64,000 bases of DNA from Phragmites australis (taxonomy: Eukaryota > Streptophyta > Magnoliopsida > Poales > Poaceae): contig NC_084942.1 in the NCBI RefSeq assembly GCF_958298935.1, positions 5,029,501 to 5,093,500 on the forward strand, given 5' to 3'. The notes under the pieces are model-generated. The model did not search any database. It worked only from the letters and a program-made list of their open reading frames with translations, and was not told where the DNA came from. Positions 23,700 to 34,879 of the stretch are shown in pieces; position 1 is the stretch's first letter, and every line of letters starts with the position of its first letter. The position numbers and the translations under genes were made by a program.

Positions 23700-26600
23700 T
23701 TGTGTTACCTTAGCCAGGCTCTACCAATATATGTGCATTTGATTCATAAGGCTCTACTAGTTTTGAGGAAGTGGTATACTACGATCTTAGTTAAGAATTA
23801 ATTCCATTGAAAACACGATCTTGGACAACATATAGGTCGTTAGGTGACAAAGCGCACCCTAATTGTTGCATTGTGTGCCTTTATCCGCTTAATGATAATT
23901 TGAGCATATCTAGTTAGGGTGCAGGGCATAGTTTAGCCCAAGAGCCAACTAGATTTTCGGTTATGATAGTTTAGCCCTACAACGAAAAAAAAATGAACAG
24001 CCAAAGTACTTTTTAGCTAGAATCATTATTTTTGTGCTTCTTGTTGGGCTAGATTTTTCAGCCTTTTGATCAAGAATAATCTCTTTCTGACATGAGAAAC
24101 ATATATTAGCTATTTTTGTGAACAATTAGGAAATTTTCATCCAATTATTTTTTGTGTATTTAACTTTAACAATTTTTGGAAAATGAAAAATAAAATAAAA
24201 CAGACTTAATAAAATTCAAAGCTCAAAATTTGCTGATAAAAGTCTATGCCTTACAATTTATTTATTTATTGGTTTAGAAATGGTTGCGAAGTCTCTCATA
24301 CTTCTGTTGAAAACATGAAAATTTTCTTTTGAAAAAACAAAAGAAAACATGAAATTTCAATATCTTTTGGTCAGTTTGTACTTTTACCAGGACCCACCAG
24401 AAAGACCACTACTGGCCTATCGAAAATTCGCTGGTGATTTTTCCCTGCGCCTGATTTACTTTTGAGCTAGAAAAAAATTACCTTTAGCGTAGATCCTGAT
24501 GCAGAAACAATGAATGCGAAGTGAATCCGACTATGACTTATATATGCCACCTCATATCACCTTAATTAGAGAAATTCAATCCACTCCAATATGTTCGTCA
24601 ACAGTATAGCTCATACCCATCTTCTGTCATGAAATTTCTTCACTCGAATAATCTTACAAAGATATATATAGCAGCAAAGCTAAATTATTCAATGAAAAAC
24701 ATCTATGCTCGTAAGTTCAGACCAACCATCTGAAATCACAAGGCTCTGCTACCCTGTACCATTTCGACGTTGTAATGTCCTATAATATGTTTGTACACGT
24801 TTCTAGTCGGAAATGTTGAATTAACCCTCCCACTCACTATATGAGTGCTTGATCAGTAAACAGAACTTGGATGGTGATTGCAATGGCTGGCTTACATTTG
24901 GCGGTGGTAGTTGGTGTGGTTGGTAGCACACTGACACCACTCAGGTTAAGAACAACCACCAATAGTGCCTAGCTAGCTCATTTGCATGAGTCCCCCCTGC
25001 TTGCACTACTTTTTTGTATGGCAGCTGCCCCTACATTCCTCTTTCTGAAAAATCTAAGTGTTGGGGCAAAATAATTGCTGGCTCTTGGGGAAGTGCTCTA
25101 TGTGTGGGCCTTCACCTTCTAGAAGCCTAGGTGGGCCCACCCCGGTGACTTCCCCACCAATGGTAAAATGGACTCATGAATTGTTCCTACCTGACTGATA
25201 TATCAGATGCCAATGGATGCAGAGAGCATTTAATCTAGTGCCAAATTGCCTGACCTTCACGAGTATCTTATCCCCTGTGCCTACTGCGAAAATATGAAAA
25301 CGATATGATGAGCAGGGCCATCGACAAGCTTAGAATTGATTGACATCAGTCTCTTTGTGAATTTGCGAAAGCTTCCATTTCTTCGTAGGCATTCTAATCA
25401 GGCTCCTTCCGGACTAACGCAGGATTTCAATTCTCAAGGAACTGTAGAGGATTTGAGTAGCAGATCGAGCTCATGCAGGTGACTAGTGATACTCGATTAA
25501 CATAAGCGTGCGATCGATCCATGAATTATCTCTTTTTTGGAGTTCACTTTTTACCACCGGGACCTTCGGTGGCATCTCATTTGCCACCATGTCTCACATG
25601 TATAAACTTAAGATGATCCGTATCTTATCCTTAGTAGCAATTGTCACTTGCTGAGAGTAGCAACTAAACAATTATCCTCTTTTTCTGTAGAGTTAATTGA
25701 GATCATAAGCAGTACGTTTAGTTGATCAACTGAGGCACAATAAAAAGGTGAAGAAGAATCTCACTTCATGTTACATCAAAGATGGAGGGTGCACTGAGCC
25801 GGCCACTAACCCTTCTAGAAGCTGGGTAGCTGGCTAGGGTTGGTTGATCAGGTACGTACAAGAAAAACTCAGGCAGATATTTGTCATGGCATCACAACTG
25901 CACCTAACTGAAAAGGTAGTGTACCCTGCTGAACCGATATTTTAACCAATTAACCACCAAGACACTTGACTATTTCCTTAAACATGCATATAATTCAATT
26001 GGAACATATAATATGATAGGGATCAACTATGGAAGGTTCTATTCATCAAAGCGACAGCAGGGAATAGACTAGAACATGGTTTAATGTGTTGCATTTCTAT
26101 TTGTTCTGTCTTGAAGCAATGACAAATCAGCGAAAATCGGCGATTTTCGGTCCTACCGGTCACCTCCGTTATTTGTGTTGCTGGCCAAAATTGACTGAAA
26201 TTATTCAAATTTGACTGAAATCGAATGGAATTTTTCCAAAATTTGACCAAAATTGTTTTACCCGTGCCCTCCGATTTTTTTTAGATCCAAGAAATTTTTT
26301 CCATGGTGGTACGTGACGTCTCCCCTGGATCATGATACGGCAAAAGGAAGAATTAACGGGGTAAATATCTATTCGCTAACAAAAAAATGTGAAGTTATTA
26401 GGTGCGGATGGGTTCCTCGAGAGAAATTTGGAAAAACACATTACATATATAGTTTTGCGTTGGTATAAAACTACTTGCTAAACTTAGCTTAAGTAATGTA
26501 GTTTGAACTATAAGGAGGCAAGTTAGGAGCCTGACCTAATCAGACGATTGAGGTTCCTTGTTCCAGCTGAGCTAAGCCAAGCTACGCATGAGCCAGCTTT

Positions 26601-27125
26601 ATTACATTAACTTGGAGCAGTGCTATGAAACTTAATTTGTAGGGAATCGTACTTCTTCCCCGCGACACACTGTTTTGGTGCCGCCCTTATCTGTTCTATA
26701 GATGTAGACAATGTATTTGTAATTTAGGTGTTCCCAAAATGACCTATAAATTATTTGTGGTGTAGAGGGTGACTCATTCTATTCCAAGTAGAACCTGAAG
26801 AGGTGCGTTACGATATGAGGATTCGTATCATAATTATTCTAGTAGCTGGACACTACTCCTAATCTTGCTAGGAGAAGGAATCCTAGTTTGATCTAGATTA
26901 GGACATCTGGATGCCGATATAAACATAAGGGTATGATTCCATATAGCCAACACAATCCAAGTCCATCTGATCCAAAGGCTAGATCATTTTTCGCATCTAA
27001 TTCTCGTGCAAGGCAAGAATAGGAGTGTCCTAAAAGCTTGTTACTTCCATTTATATGTTTCTACCAATCAATTGAGGCCACCTCTTCAAGTCCCGATGGG
27101 TCCAATTTGGCAGCAAGCGGCAAAG
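23700..27125. other. Long stretch with no recognised gene
   Basis: No coding region, RNA gene or element termini could be supported on either strand. The composition is mixed. Around 26100-26260 there is repetitive-looking TTTGACTGAAAT / AAATTTGACC text of the sort seen in decayed LTR elements, but no boundaries. At 26640-27040 a short block with TATAAACATAAGG could be LTR-derived. Confidence 0.4.
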
Positions 27126-27127
27126 GA

Positions 27128-27399
27128 CCTGGATCCTCTGCCATAATCACGATTATTGCAGAGAGCTACTGGTTAAACAGTATCCGCTGCTACAGTACCC
27201 TGCATTAATTAATTGTGATTGCTGTAGTAAAGTACTGGAGCAACAGTACTTCCATTCACTGTATCATCGATTTCTAGTGTCCATAGGTACTGTAGCATTT
27301 TCATCTGGGTCGCCAGCTTTTGATCCAACGGCTGTAAACATTCCCTAATGCACATCACTGTTGATCCTCTGCAGTGGCTCCTCCACTGCAGAGGATCCC
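27128..27399. mobile_element. MITE-like element with terminal hairpin
   Basis: The sequence GGATCCTCTGC occurs at the left and again at the right. On the right it forms a perfect 15-bp inverted repeat (27363-27377 with 27383-27397, arms GATCCTCTGCAGTGG, 5-base loop). Size and structure suit a small non-autonomous DNA element. I could not identify a target duplication or family. Confidence 0.4.
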
Positions 27400-27451
27400 G
27401 ATCCGTGAAGGTGAGGCTCTGGAACATGCAGGCATGATGGTGTCTAGAGTT

Positions 27452-28468
27452 CACTACAGTATAATATGATATTAGTGGTGGTTTAAAATTATCATTAATA
27501 ATGAGTTTTAAATCGTTACTTATTGCTCTGTCCAGTTCTAGAATTGGTACTGATATAGTTTTCTATGATTCAAATTTTTTGGACCCAGAAAAGCAAAAAA
27601 AAAAAAATTGCAACTAAAGACATCCGACCAGTCATGCAGCTCTTCCGACCGCACAAGTCACGTAATTTTTCTCACATGTGGCAACCAGAACTCGAACTCA
27701 CGACCTCACAGCAGACCCTCACGTGTGACCACTCTAAACATTTCAGCTATCGTTCGTTCTCGATTATAATTACAAAATCAATTCTTTTGATATCTTTTGA
27801 CCAAACGTTTGAGTGGCTATATAGACATCTATGACCTCAAATAAAAAACTGATCAACTACAAAGTTGTAGATCTCTTCGAGAGTTATAATTTTTATATAA
27901 AGTTTGTCTCCATCTAACTTTGTATAAAAACATTATAAATTTTTTAAGATGAGTTGTCATCGAACATAGCTAAAACTTTGTTAAGATTATTTGAGTATTT
28001 AAATGATCTTAAATTAAAAATTTATCAACTACAAAGTTGTAGAACTCGTCGAGATCTGCAATTCTCATATAAAGTTTTTCCTATCCAACTTCGTGTGAGA
28101 AGTTATGATTTTTTTAATAAACTATAACAATAGTAATCATCAGTATGGTTCATGGCTAGAACCGACACTGATACTTATTATCAGTATCGGTTCATAGCTA
28201 GAATCGACACTGATACTGATTTATCAGTGTCGGTTCGTAGCTAAAACCGGCACTAATATATCAGTGTACATCAGTGCCGGTTCGTGGCTATCAGTGAAAA
28301 TTCATGGCTGGAACCGACACTGATAAATAATTTCAGTGTCGATTCTTAACAGCTCACTCATTGTTCGCGTGTGAAAACTTAAGAACTAATATTGATACAT
28401 TTTTAGTTTCAATTTCAATGCAACCGACACAAATATACTTACTACTTCTAACTTATTCTGTAGTAGTG
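27452..28468. mobile_element. Complete non-autonomous CACTA element (1,017 bp)
   Basis: The left end is CACTACAGTATAA and the right end is ...TTATTCTGTAGTAGTG, the reverse of CACTACTACAGAATAA, so the termini match apart from a 3-bp gap. Both sides are flanked by GTT, a perfect 3-bp target duplication at 27449-27451 and 28469-28471. Subterminal CACTGATA / TATCAGTGTCGGTTC motifs cluster at 28140-28350. No transposase is present. A segment around ATCAACTACAAAGTTGTAGA is duplicated internally at about 27850 and 28023. Confidence 0.85.
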
Positions 28469-28471
28469 GTT

Positions 28472-29015
28472 TGAGATACACGTTGATCGTCCAGCGTGGT
28501 GGTGGACACACAAGGCGCACATGCCACAGCAAAACTCGATAGCGTTTAGCATTGGAGTTGACGAGGGTGTGTATGTATATGACGGGCATATATAGCAGCG
28601 CAGGCGCTCTGCGACCGAGTTTGGAGCTCGGGCAAGCATTGTATAGTATGCATCTAACGTTGTGGCACAGACCATATCTGTTGGTCACAGCTCAATGTGT
28701 CGATTGTAATATTTCTAACCCTAGTAACGCGAGGGCATTAAACTAGTTCATGAAAAAAAAATGCCAATTGAATCTGACACCGTATGTTTCAGGAGAGCTG
28801 GAGCTAATTTAGTACTTGCTTGATTTTTTACATCAGGTTCAATTCATCCATAGCAGCAAGTAGCATATTAAGGGTGCAGATTGAGAATAAATTTCGCTCA
28901 CTGATGAGTAATAAATAATTAATAACTATATATATATATATAATAGAAACACAGTATATCCAAAGAATGGATATCTGCCATACACGTATCCTTAATCCGA
29001 TTAAGTTTGTTTCAC
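28472..29015. other. Spacer between two CACTA elements
   Basis: No gene recognised. It contains a short TATATA run near 28930. Confidence 0.4.
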
Positions 29016-29018
29016 AAC

Positions 29019-29973
29019 CACTACAAAAGGTATATTCATTGTCAGCTCTAAAGTGGTATTCACTATCGGTTTTAAAGCTAGCAGTAGGTAACGGACAGTT
29101 TGATAGTCCCAACTATCATTGCTGATCTGATGATCGACAGTGAAGACGTTATCACTCCTGGTTGAAGATTTCACCTGGTAGTGATAGTCGGTCATCACTG
29201 TTGGCTAAAACTTTTAGCCGACAGTGATAGTCCATACCCGAATCAATATTTTTTAGCTCAATTTTTTTTTCTCGACCAGGCACCCCATGCGCGCTCAGTC
29301 GCAAGTCATAAGTCATGCGATTTTTCATGCAAAATACATGTGCATGCGGTTCGTGGCATTCGAACCGGGATTACTCAGCTCGCGCGATACATCCTTACCA
29401 TCCCACCACATAAGTACTTGTGATAGCAATAGCATATGCAATCCTTTTAATCTCTTATGTCTCAAACTTCAAACGATTATTTCTACATCTAAATGACATC
29501 AAATGAAAAAGTTATCAACTCCATAGTTGTAAATCTCATCGAGTGCTACAATTTTTGTATAAAGTTTATCCCGATCCAACTTCGTATGAAAAAGTTATGA
29601 TTTTTTTTAAGATAAGGTGTCATTCATTATCGCTGTCGGTTCGTAATACAAACCGGCAGTGATACCCATTATCACTATCAATTGGTAACGCAGACCAACA
29701 GTGATACTTGATAACTATCACTATCAGGTCGTGGCTAGAACTGACAATAATAATCAATCCATCATTGCCGGTTTATAAGAAGGACATGCAGTGATAGTAT
29801 TATTGTCGGTTCATGTCTAGAGCCAGCAGTAATAGTTAAGTTTCACTATCAATTCTTTTCAAACACTTTTAGTTCTGATCCTTGATATGAATCGGTAGTG
29901 ATACTCTATCATTACTGGTTCATAAGGAAGCGACAGTGATAGACCAGCATATAACGTATATTCTATAGTAGTG
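29019..29973. mobile_element. Complete non-autonomous CACTA element (955 bp)
   Basis: The ends are CACTACAAAAGGTATATTC at left and the reverse of CACTACTATAGAATATAC at right. Both flanks carry AAC (29016-29018 and 29974-29976), a perfect 3-bp target duplication. Subterminal motifs such as ATCACTGTTGGCT and AGCCGACAGTGAT occur on the left and TATCACTATC-type motifs on the right. It carries an internal block resembling that of the element at 27452 (AGTTGTAAATCTCATCGAG), and a tRNA-like stretch at 29340-29400. There is no coding capacity. Confidence 0.85.
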
Positions 29974-29976
29974 AAC

Positions 29977-30838
29977 TATCGTGGGGTAAAGAAGGCACGT
30001 TCCGATATTCTAAATAGTTTATCGTATTTTTTATAGAAACCACATCCCCAAATCAGGAAGGAGTCTTCTAGGCATCCGGAAGTAATACAATCTGGGAAGG
30101 TTGCACTCAAAGTTTTCGAGTGTGGTACGACTCCTGCTCTGACTATATACGGAGGGGGAGAGGGTATGTCAAGAAGAGAATTTAGGTTAGATAAGAGCTC
30201 GGACAAAGCAATAGAATTCCCAGGGAGGAACCAGACAAACAATATAGAGTAATCCTAGTTGGATAGGAGAGACAACCTATTGAGATCCACAATAAAGATA
30301 TATCACGATGAGATTAATCCGACAAGGGCTTCAGATATGTGTGTATGTATGTATTTTGTTACAAAAACGTTATCAGTTTAGAACGTGCAATATAATATCC
30401 TTTGATAAGGTTGTTACAACAATGAAACATTTGTGAAGGAGCTATGGAGAAATCGTTCTCTCTCTCCGTATGGGACCAAGACGCCGAGTAGACAACGATC
30501 TGGAACCTAACAACTTTTCTTCACCATTAGTGAAAAGCATAAATTATTGCATTTTCGGTTAGGGATTAGGATCCAAATCCTAATTCCAAACATTCTTCGA
30601 GCAATCCTCCCTTTTTCTAAACAGGCTAAGCTCTCTTCTTCTATCTTCAGTTGTACCGGTAAGATTACATGTATGTACACCTGCATGCTCAGTTGCTCAC
30701 ACGTTTTTTTCTTGAAGAGAAATATTTTTATTTTTGTAGGGAATTCTTTAAGTTACTTCACAACGGCCAAGGATTTAATTTTTGTAGGGAAAGTAACAAT
30801 TTGCATTTTGAGAGTGAGGATGCCTCAAACGATGATTT
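29977..30838. other. No recognised gene
   Basis: Mixed-composition DNA with short frames only; no element ends were found. Confidence 0.4.
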
Positions 30839-31131
30839 AGACTCTGTTTGACAGAGCTCCTAGATCAGTTTCTAGAGTGGAATTATTAGGAGCTCTGTTA
30901 AACAACAGTTTATAGTTTTCAGCTCCTAGACTGATTTCGTGAAAATGATTCCCTGAAATGAATTATATATTGTGAGTTGAAAAAAAATCAACTTCTCCTA
31001 ATTCACCATGACCATTTAATCTAAAGAATTTACCTTAGAGAATCATTTTCAGTTACAAAATTACTTTTCCTACCTAATCACTTCTCCAAAAAAAAGTTAA
31101 ATGAGGGAGAGCTCTAAAAAAACAGGCCCTT
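30839..31131. mobile_element. MITE-like element (hAT-type ends suspected)
   Basis: The ends are imperfect inverted repeats: CTCTGTTTGACAGAGCTC at left, and on the other strand GCCTGTTTTTTTAGAGCTC at right. The interior is AT-rich and non-coding, and the 0.3-kb length is typical of a MITE. The target duplication is unclear. A 25-bp direct repeat around GAGTGAGGATG(C/G)CTCAA flanks it at about 30810 and 31145. Confidence 0.5.
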
Positions 31132-31589
31132 ACATTGGCATAGAGTGAGGATGGCTCAATCGACTTACATTTTGGATTTGTGGGAGTATGTTGTTATGTA
31201 CAAATATTTTGTTATTATATGGGACTCGACAAGAGCTTCTGCTTTTTGCCAAACGCCAAGAGGATGATGCAGAAGCGTCTGTGATTCAAGTAATGAACAA
31301 AAAGAGCGTGAGTTTAACCGAAAAGAAGAAAAAGCCAGCAAGGCCAACTATGAAATGAAGCAGATAGTATATATAGTCCTACACCAGCACAGCAGGATGC
31401 ATGAAAAGGTATGAAAGATCAAAGTAGCACAAATTTTGATGAAGAACAAGCACAAAGATAAGCCATCAAATTAAGATGCTTAACTACAAAAATTAAGAGA
31501 ACATGGAGGAAATCGACTTCCTCATGATCTCCTGAGCTCGTCGATCGGCTGCATGGAAGAAGAAGATCTAGCCATATATAGCTGCAGCT

Positions 31590-32389
31590 TCATCCCTCGG
31601 CGCGTTGTAAGCCAGGCGGTTCGAGCACAAGCATAACCTCTCTTTCTACGAGTAGCTCGGACTCTCTTAATTTAGGTATAATCTCGTCGCTTGTTTCTTC
31701 TGCTTCTTGCCTCGTTGTCGGTGGCGGCGATGACGGGTGGCTCGGCGGGCTTAAGGACAGGTTGAGGTCGATGCCACCAAGGTGCAGCGCGAAAACGCTG
31801 TCGTCGTCGCTGCTGTGGCCTGCGCCGCTGGTCTCCGGCGAGCAGCTTGACCGCGCAGCCAGGTGGTCCTGGTGATGGCTACTTGGCGCTGGGGCGGCGG
31901 CGACACAGAGCGGACGGTGCGTCTGCGGGTCGAGGCCGCGGGCGACGAGCTTGCGCTTGATGTGCGTGTTCCAGTAGTTCTTGATCTCGTTGTCCGTCCG
32001 CCCCGGCAACCTTCCGGCGATCAGAGACCACCTGTTTGTTTCACCATAAGAATCAACCAAGAACACGATGTATCTAGCAGCAGATCATTTTTAATTATCC
32101 ACAAGCTTAATCGATCTGTAACGTACTTGTTTCCGAGAAGCTGGTGAAGGTTGATGATGAGGTCGTCCTCTTCGTCGGTGAAGTTGCCGCGCTTGATGTC
32201 CGGCCGGAGGTAGTTGATCCACCGCAGCCGGCAGCTCTTTCCGCACCGAAGCAGCCCCGCCGCTTTGGGGAGCGACCTCCAGCACCCTTCGCCGTGGGCC
32301 TTGATGTAGGCGACGAGCCGCTGGTCCTCCTCCTTGGTCCAGGCGCCCTTGTTCGTGTGCGCTTTCTCGCAGCACGGCGACCTCCCCAT
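31590..32389 (-). CDS. R2R3-MYB transcription factor, subgroup-4-like repressor
   Basis: This is a nuclear DNA-binding regulator; relatives (AtMYB4, maize Zm38/MYB31 type) repress phenylpropanoid genes. Exon 1 is 32389-32127 and exon 2 is 32031-31590, joined across a 95-bp GT...AG intron inside R3, giving 234 residues. The start [17 protein letters not shown] is the family's conserved N-terminus, so I chose it over an in-frame ATG 35 codons upstream. R2 and R3 (about residues 9-115) keep their tryptophans and end [11 protein letters not shown]. Next comes [14 protein letters not shown], the subgroup-4 C1 motif, and then the EAR repression motif DLNLSLSP in the C-terminal half. The subgroup-4 zinc-finger-like tail is not visible. 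In the bHLH-contact signature the basic residue is Asn ([10 protein letters not shown]). No stops or frameshifts were seen. The exact target genes are unknown. Confidence 0.93.
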
Positions 32390-32460
32390 GTTAGACGATG
32401 CAATTATCGCAGCACCGAGTACCTGGTGATGAGTGTTGTGAGAAGAGAGGGAGTGGAGAT

Positions 32461-32467
32461 GTTTATA
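32461..32467 (-). promoter_or_regulatory. TATA box of the MYB gene
   Basis: The minus strand reads TGTATAAACA about 72 bases upstream of the MYB start codon. The position suits a transcription start some 40 bases before the ATG. No other core motif was identified. Confidence 0.55.
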
Positions 32468-32756
32468 CAGGGAGGAGAGAGAAAGGAGGCCCACTGACCC
32501 GGATCACTAAGAGACATTTGACCGAGTGGGTATGAGGAGAGAGAAAGAATGGTTGCGAAGCTCCGGAGGTGAGTTTGGTAGGTGGGTGTGCTTATGATCT
32601 TTTTTTTATATAATCACACACGTACATCCTAACAACTAAATATGTGCGTATCTCTTGTTCCTCTAAAGATGTGCTTGTTGTCTGTATAGTGTTTTGTATA
32701 TCTGTATCGTATATATTGGATGAGGAGAAACAGACTGGGAGAATTATATTTTAGAA

Positions 32757-33005
32757 AAGAAGAGTGTTTGGTTGGTGTTTGGTAGGTTGAATCTAAGACT
32801 GTATGAGGAAGTTCGCTGTCGCTGACGAGTGAGCTGCGACCGATTTGGGCGCATGGGCGCATACAACATCCGGCCGTATACGCGCACGAGCATGTGCAAA
32901 CGGAGCGCGAGCGTCACGGCAACCAAACAACGCGCTCTATCAATTTGTACGCACGATACTGCATCCGCCGGTGCATGCACGCGCTCGACAGGGCATCCAA
33001 ACACG
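32757..33005. mobile_element. Possible MITE upstream of the MYB gene
   Basis: GTGTTTGG at 32764 and its inverse CCAAACAC at 32997 bracket a GC-rich, non-coding block of about 240 bp. A second inverted pair, GTTTGGTTG and CAACCAAAC, lies inside at about 32920. Terminal similarity is short, so this is tentative. Confidence 0.3.
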
Positions 33006-34436
33006 CCTAAAACTCTAACCCAGGGCAGCTAGAGCATTTGCCACTCACGCCCCACCTCGGGTTTTCTCGGTAGCGAATGGAAGACTTGCCACCTCAGCCA
33101 AGCATTTTTGCAGGTGTGCTTCTGATTCTCCGGTGCCTCTTCCTTTTTCTGCTGTCCAAGTTCTTTTATGATTCTTTAAATTTTATTTTGTTTAATTAAT
33201 AGTACCTCCTCTTTATAGTTTGTGTTTTGGGTGTATGTTGTCAGTTAGTGTTAGGTCTACACAATAACACAAGGGGTGTTAACGACGCTGCAGTACTGTT
33301 TGCATGGTTTGATTTAACAGTAAAGTACCATTATATGTTTGTTTTCCAATAAGTTTACTTGTTCGTGAGAAGTTTGAGTGTTTTTACGGTTCTTAGAAGT
33401 ACCATAAGATACCTATAGAGTACCGAGATTTGATACCTACGTATCAAAATTTGTTACCCACAAGTTATATATTTTTCTTCTTCTCAAGAATGGTAAAAAG
33501 CCTCAAGGTTTAGCAACACATATATATACTTGTCTGGCCATCCTTTGTTTAAATGCTACTTTGTATACCAAATTAGCATCTTAAAGTTTGTAAACTATTC
33601 CATAAACTAAATTATCTAAAGCAATGTGTTATGCCAGAAATACAATTAGAGGAAATGAAAACCAAAAAGGAATAAATTGGGCCGTAATAAATTCAAAGAA
33701 TGAAAAGCTAGCTGTAGTAACGACGCCACTAAAACATTGAATATTTGGTGGTTGTGCAGGGCTAACATGTTTGGCAATGTCCAGAATGCATTGTCTCTCT
33801 AAAGTGCTCCCTTTACCCTACTTTTAATCGACCACATTTTTCTGTCACCATAACACAGCACTAACTCCTCTCCTTGTTAAGATTCTAGAAGCTTAAACAT
33901 GTCTTAATCTTAACCAAGAGTGCCGAAGCTTGAGTCAAAATAACCCTAGTGTCACTTTACTATAAATCTGACAACATACACAAATTTATAATCTATCTAA
34001 GCAGATTTCTAGTAAAAAATTTCTTCACCGTGGTGCCAATGCATCATCCAAACTATATGTAGCTTCACCCCTAATCTAAGCATATATTGTTAGAGGGAAA
34101 AGAAACAAGTATGAAAGTAGGCAAAAGCGATCCAATTAAGAATTGCAATTTCTTTGGTTGATCGACTACCTTCTTTAAAGAATCAAAATTGTTGGAGTAC
34201 TCCCTTTTGTTTATTACTAATCGACTACTTTTCTCAGCATATGATCATGTACCTATCGCAGCAGCAGGCGAAGATTCTTGGCATTGGAATTCCCACTCCC
34301 CAGACCTTTTTAAGGTTAATTTATTTGGTTGGTAGCTTTACCTGCCCTTATTTCTTTAAGAATAAACCTGCCGAATTGGAGCAGCCTTGTAGGGACGAAA
34401 AGACGCGAAACCGTGTGCGCTGCCGGAGTTGGCATG
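33006..34436. other. No recognised gene
   Basis: AT-rich DNA lying distal to the MYB promoter. No coding blocks or element ends could be supported. Confidence 0.4.
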
Positions 34437-34528
34437 TCTTCGTTTCTGGACCTTTATTTGAACGAATACAGAAATGTGTGTCCAACGTTCCATGAAGAAA
34501 TGGGCATCTTGCTTAACTCTCTGATCGA
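34437..34528 (+). other. Exon-like fragment of unknown gene
   Basis: The frame reads SSFLDLYLNEYRNVCPTF then HEEMGILLNSLIE and ends at GAG|GTACTG, a usable splice donor. The text looks like real protein, and upstream residues in the same frame also look plausible. I do not recognise it and see no partner exons, so it may be a gene relic. Confidence 0.3.
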
Positions 34529-34614
34529 GGTACTGACTACTACACATTATATGTTCTTCCATTGCTACTTATAATTCATAGGTCCTACATTACTACAGCG
34601 CTCCCTCTTTACTA

Positions 34615-34859
34615 CTCCCTCTGATTACAAATATAGATCGTTTTAGCCTTCTTAACTATTCTCTAAATATAAGTCATTCTCAAACTTCTATACACTTTTT
34701 TTCCCTTCTTATCCTTGTTCAATAAATACTACAATTCTTACAAATTAATGAGTTATCTTTTTCAATACAGAATGAATAAAGGGCAATAAGGTCATTTGAT
34801 CTACTTTCTTAATACTTATACACAAGTCTAAAATGACCTACATTTACAATCGAAGGGAG
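34615..34859. mobile_element. Stowaway MITE (Tc1/mariner type)
   Basis: The ends are CTCCCTCTGATTACAAATAT at left and, on the other strand, CTCCCTTCGATTGTAAATG at right, so the terminal inverted repeats match well. The dinucleotide TA flanks both sides (34613-34614 and 34860-34861). The 245-bp AT-rich, non-coding interior fits the Stowaway family. Confidence 0.85.
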
Positions 34860-34879
34860 TACTAGTTTAAAATAATCAA

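Noticed and set aside
32091..32497. Several long antisense and shifted frames over the MYB gene
   Set aside because: They are shadows of the GC-rich MYB exon; only the minus-strand frame gives a known domain and correct splice sites.
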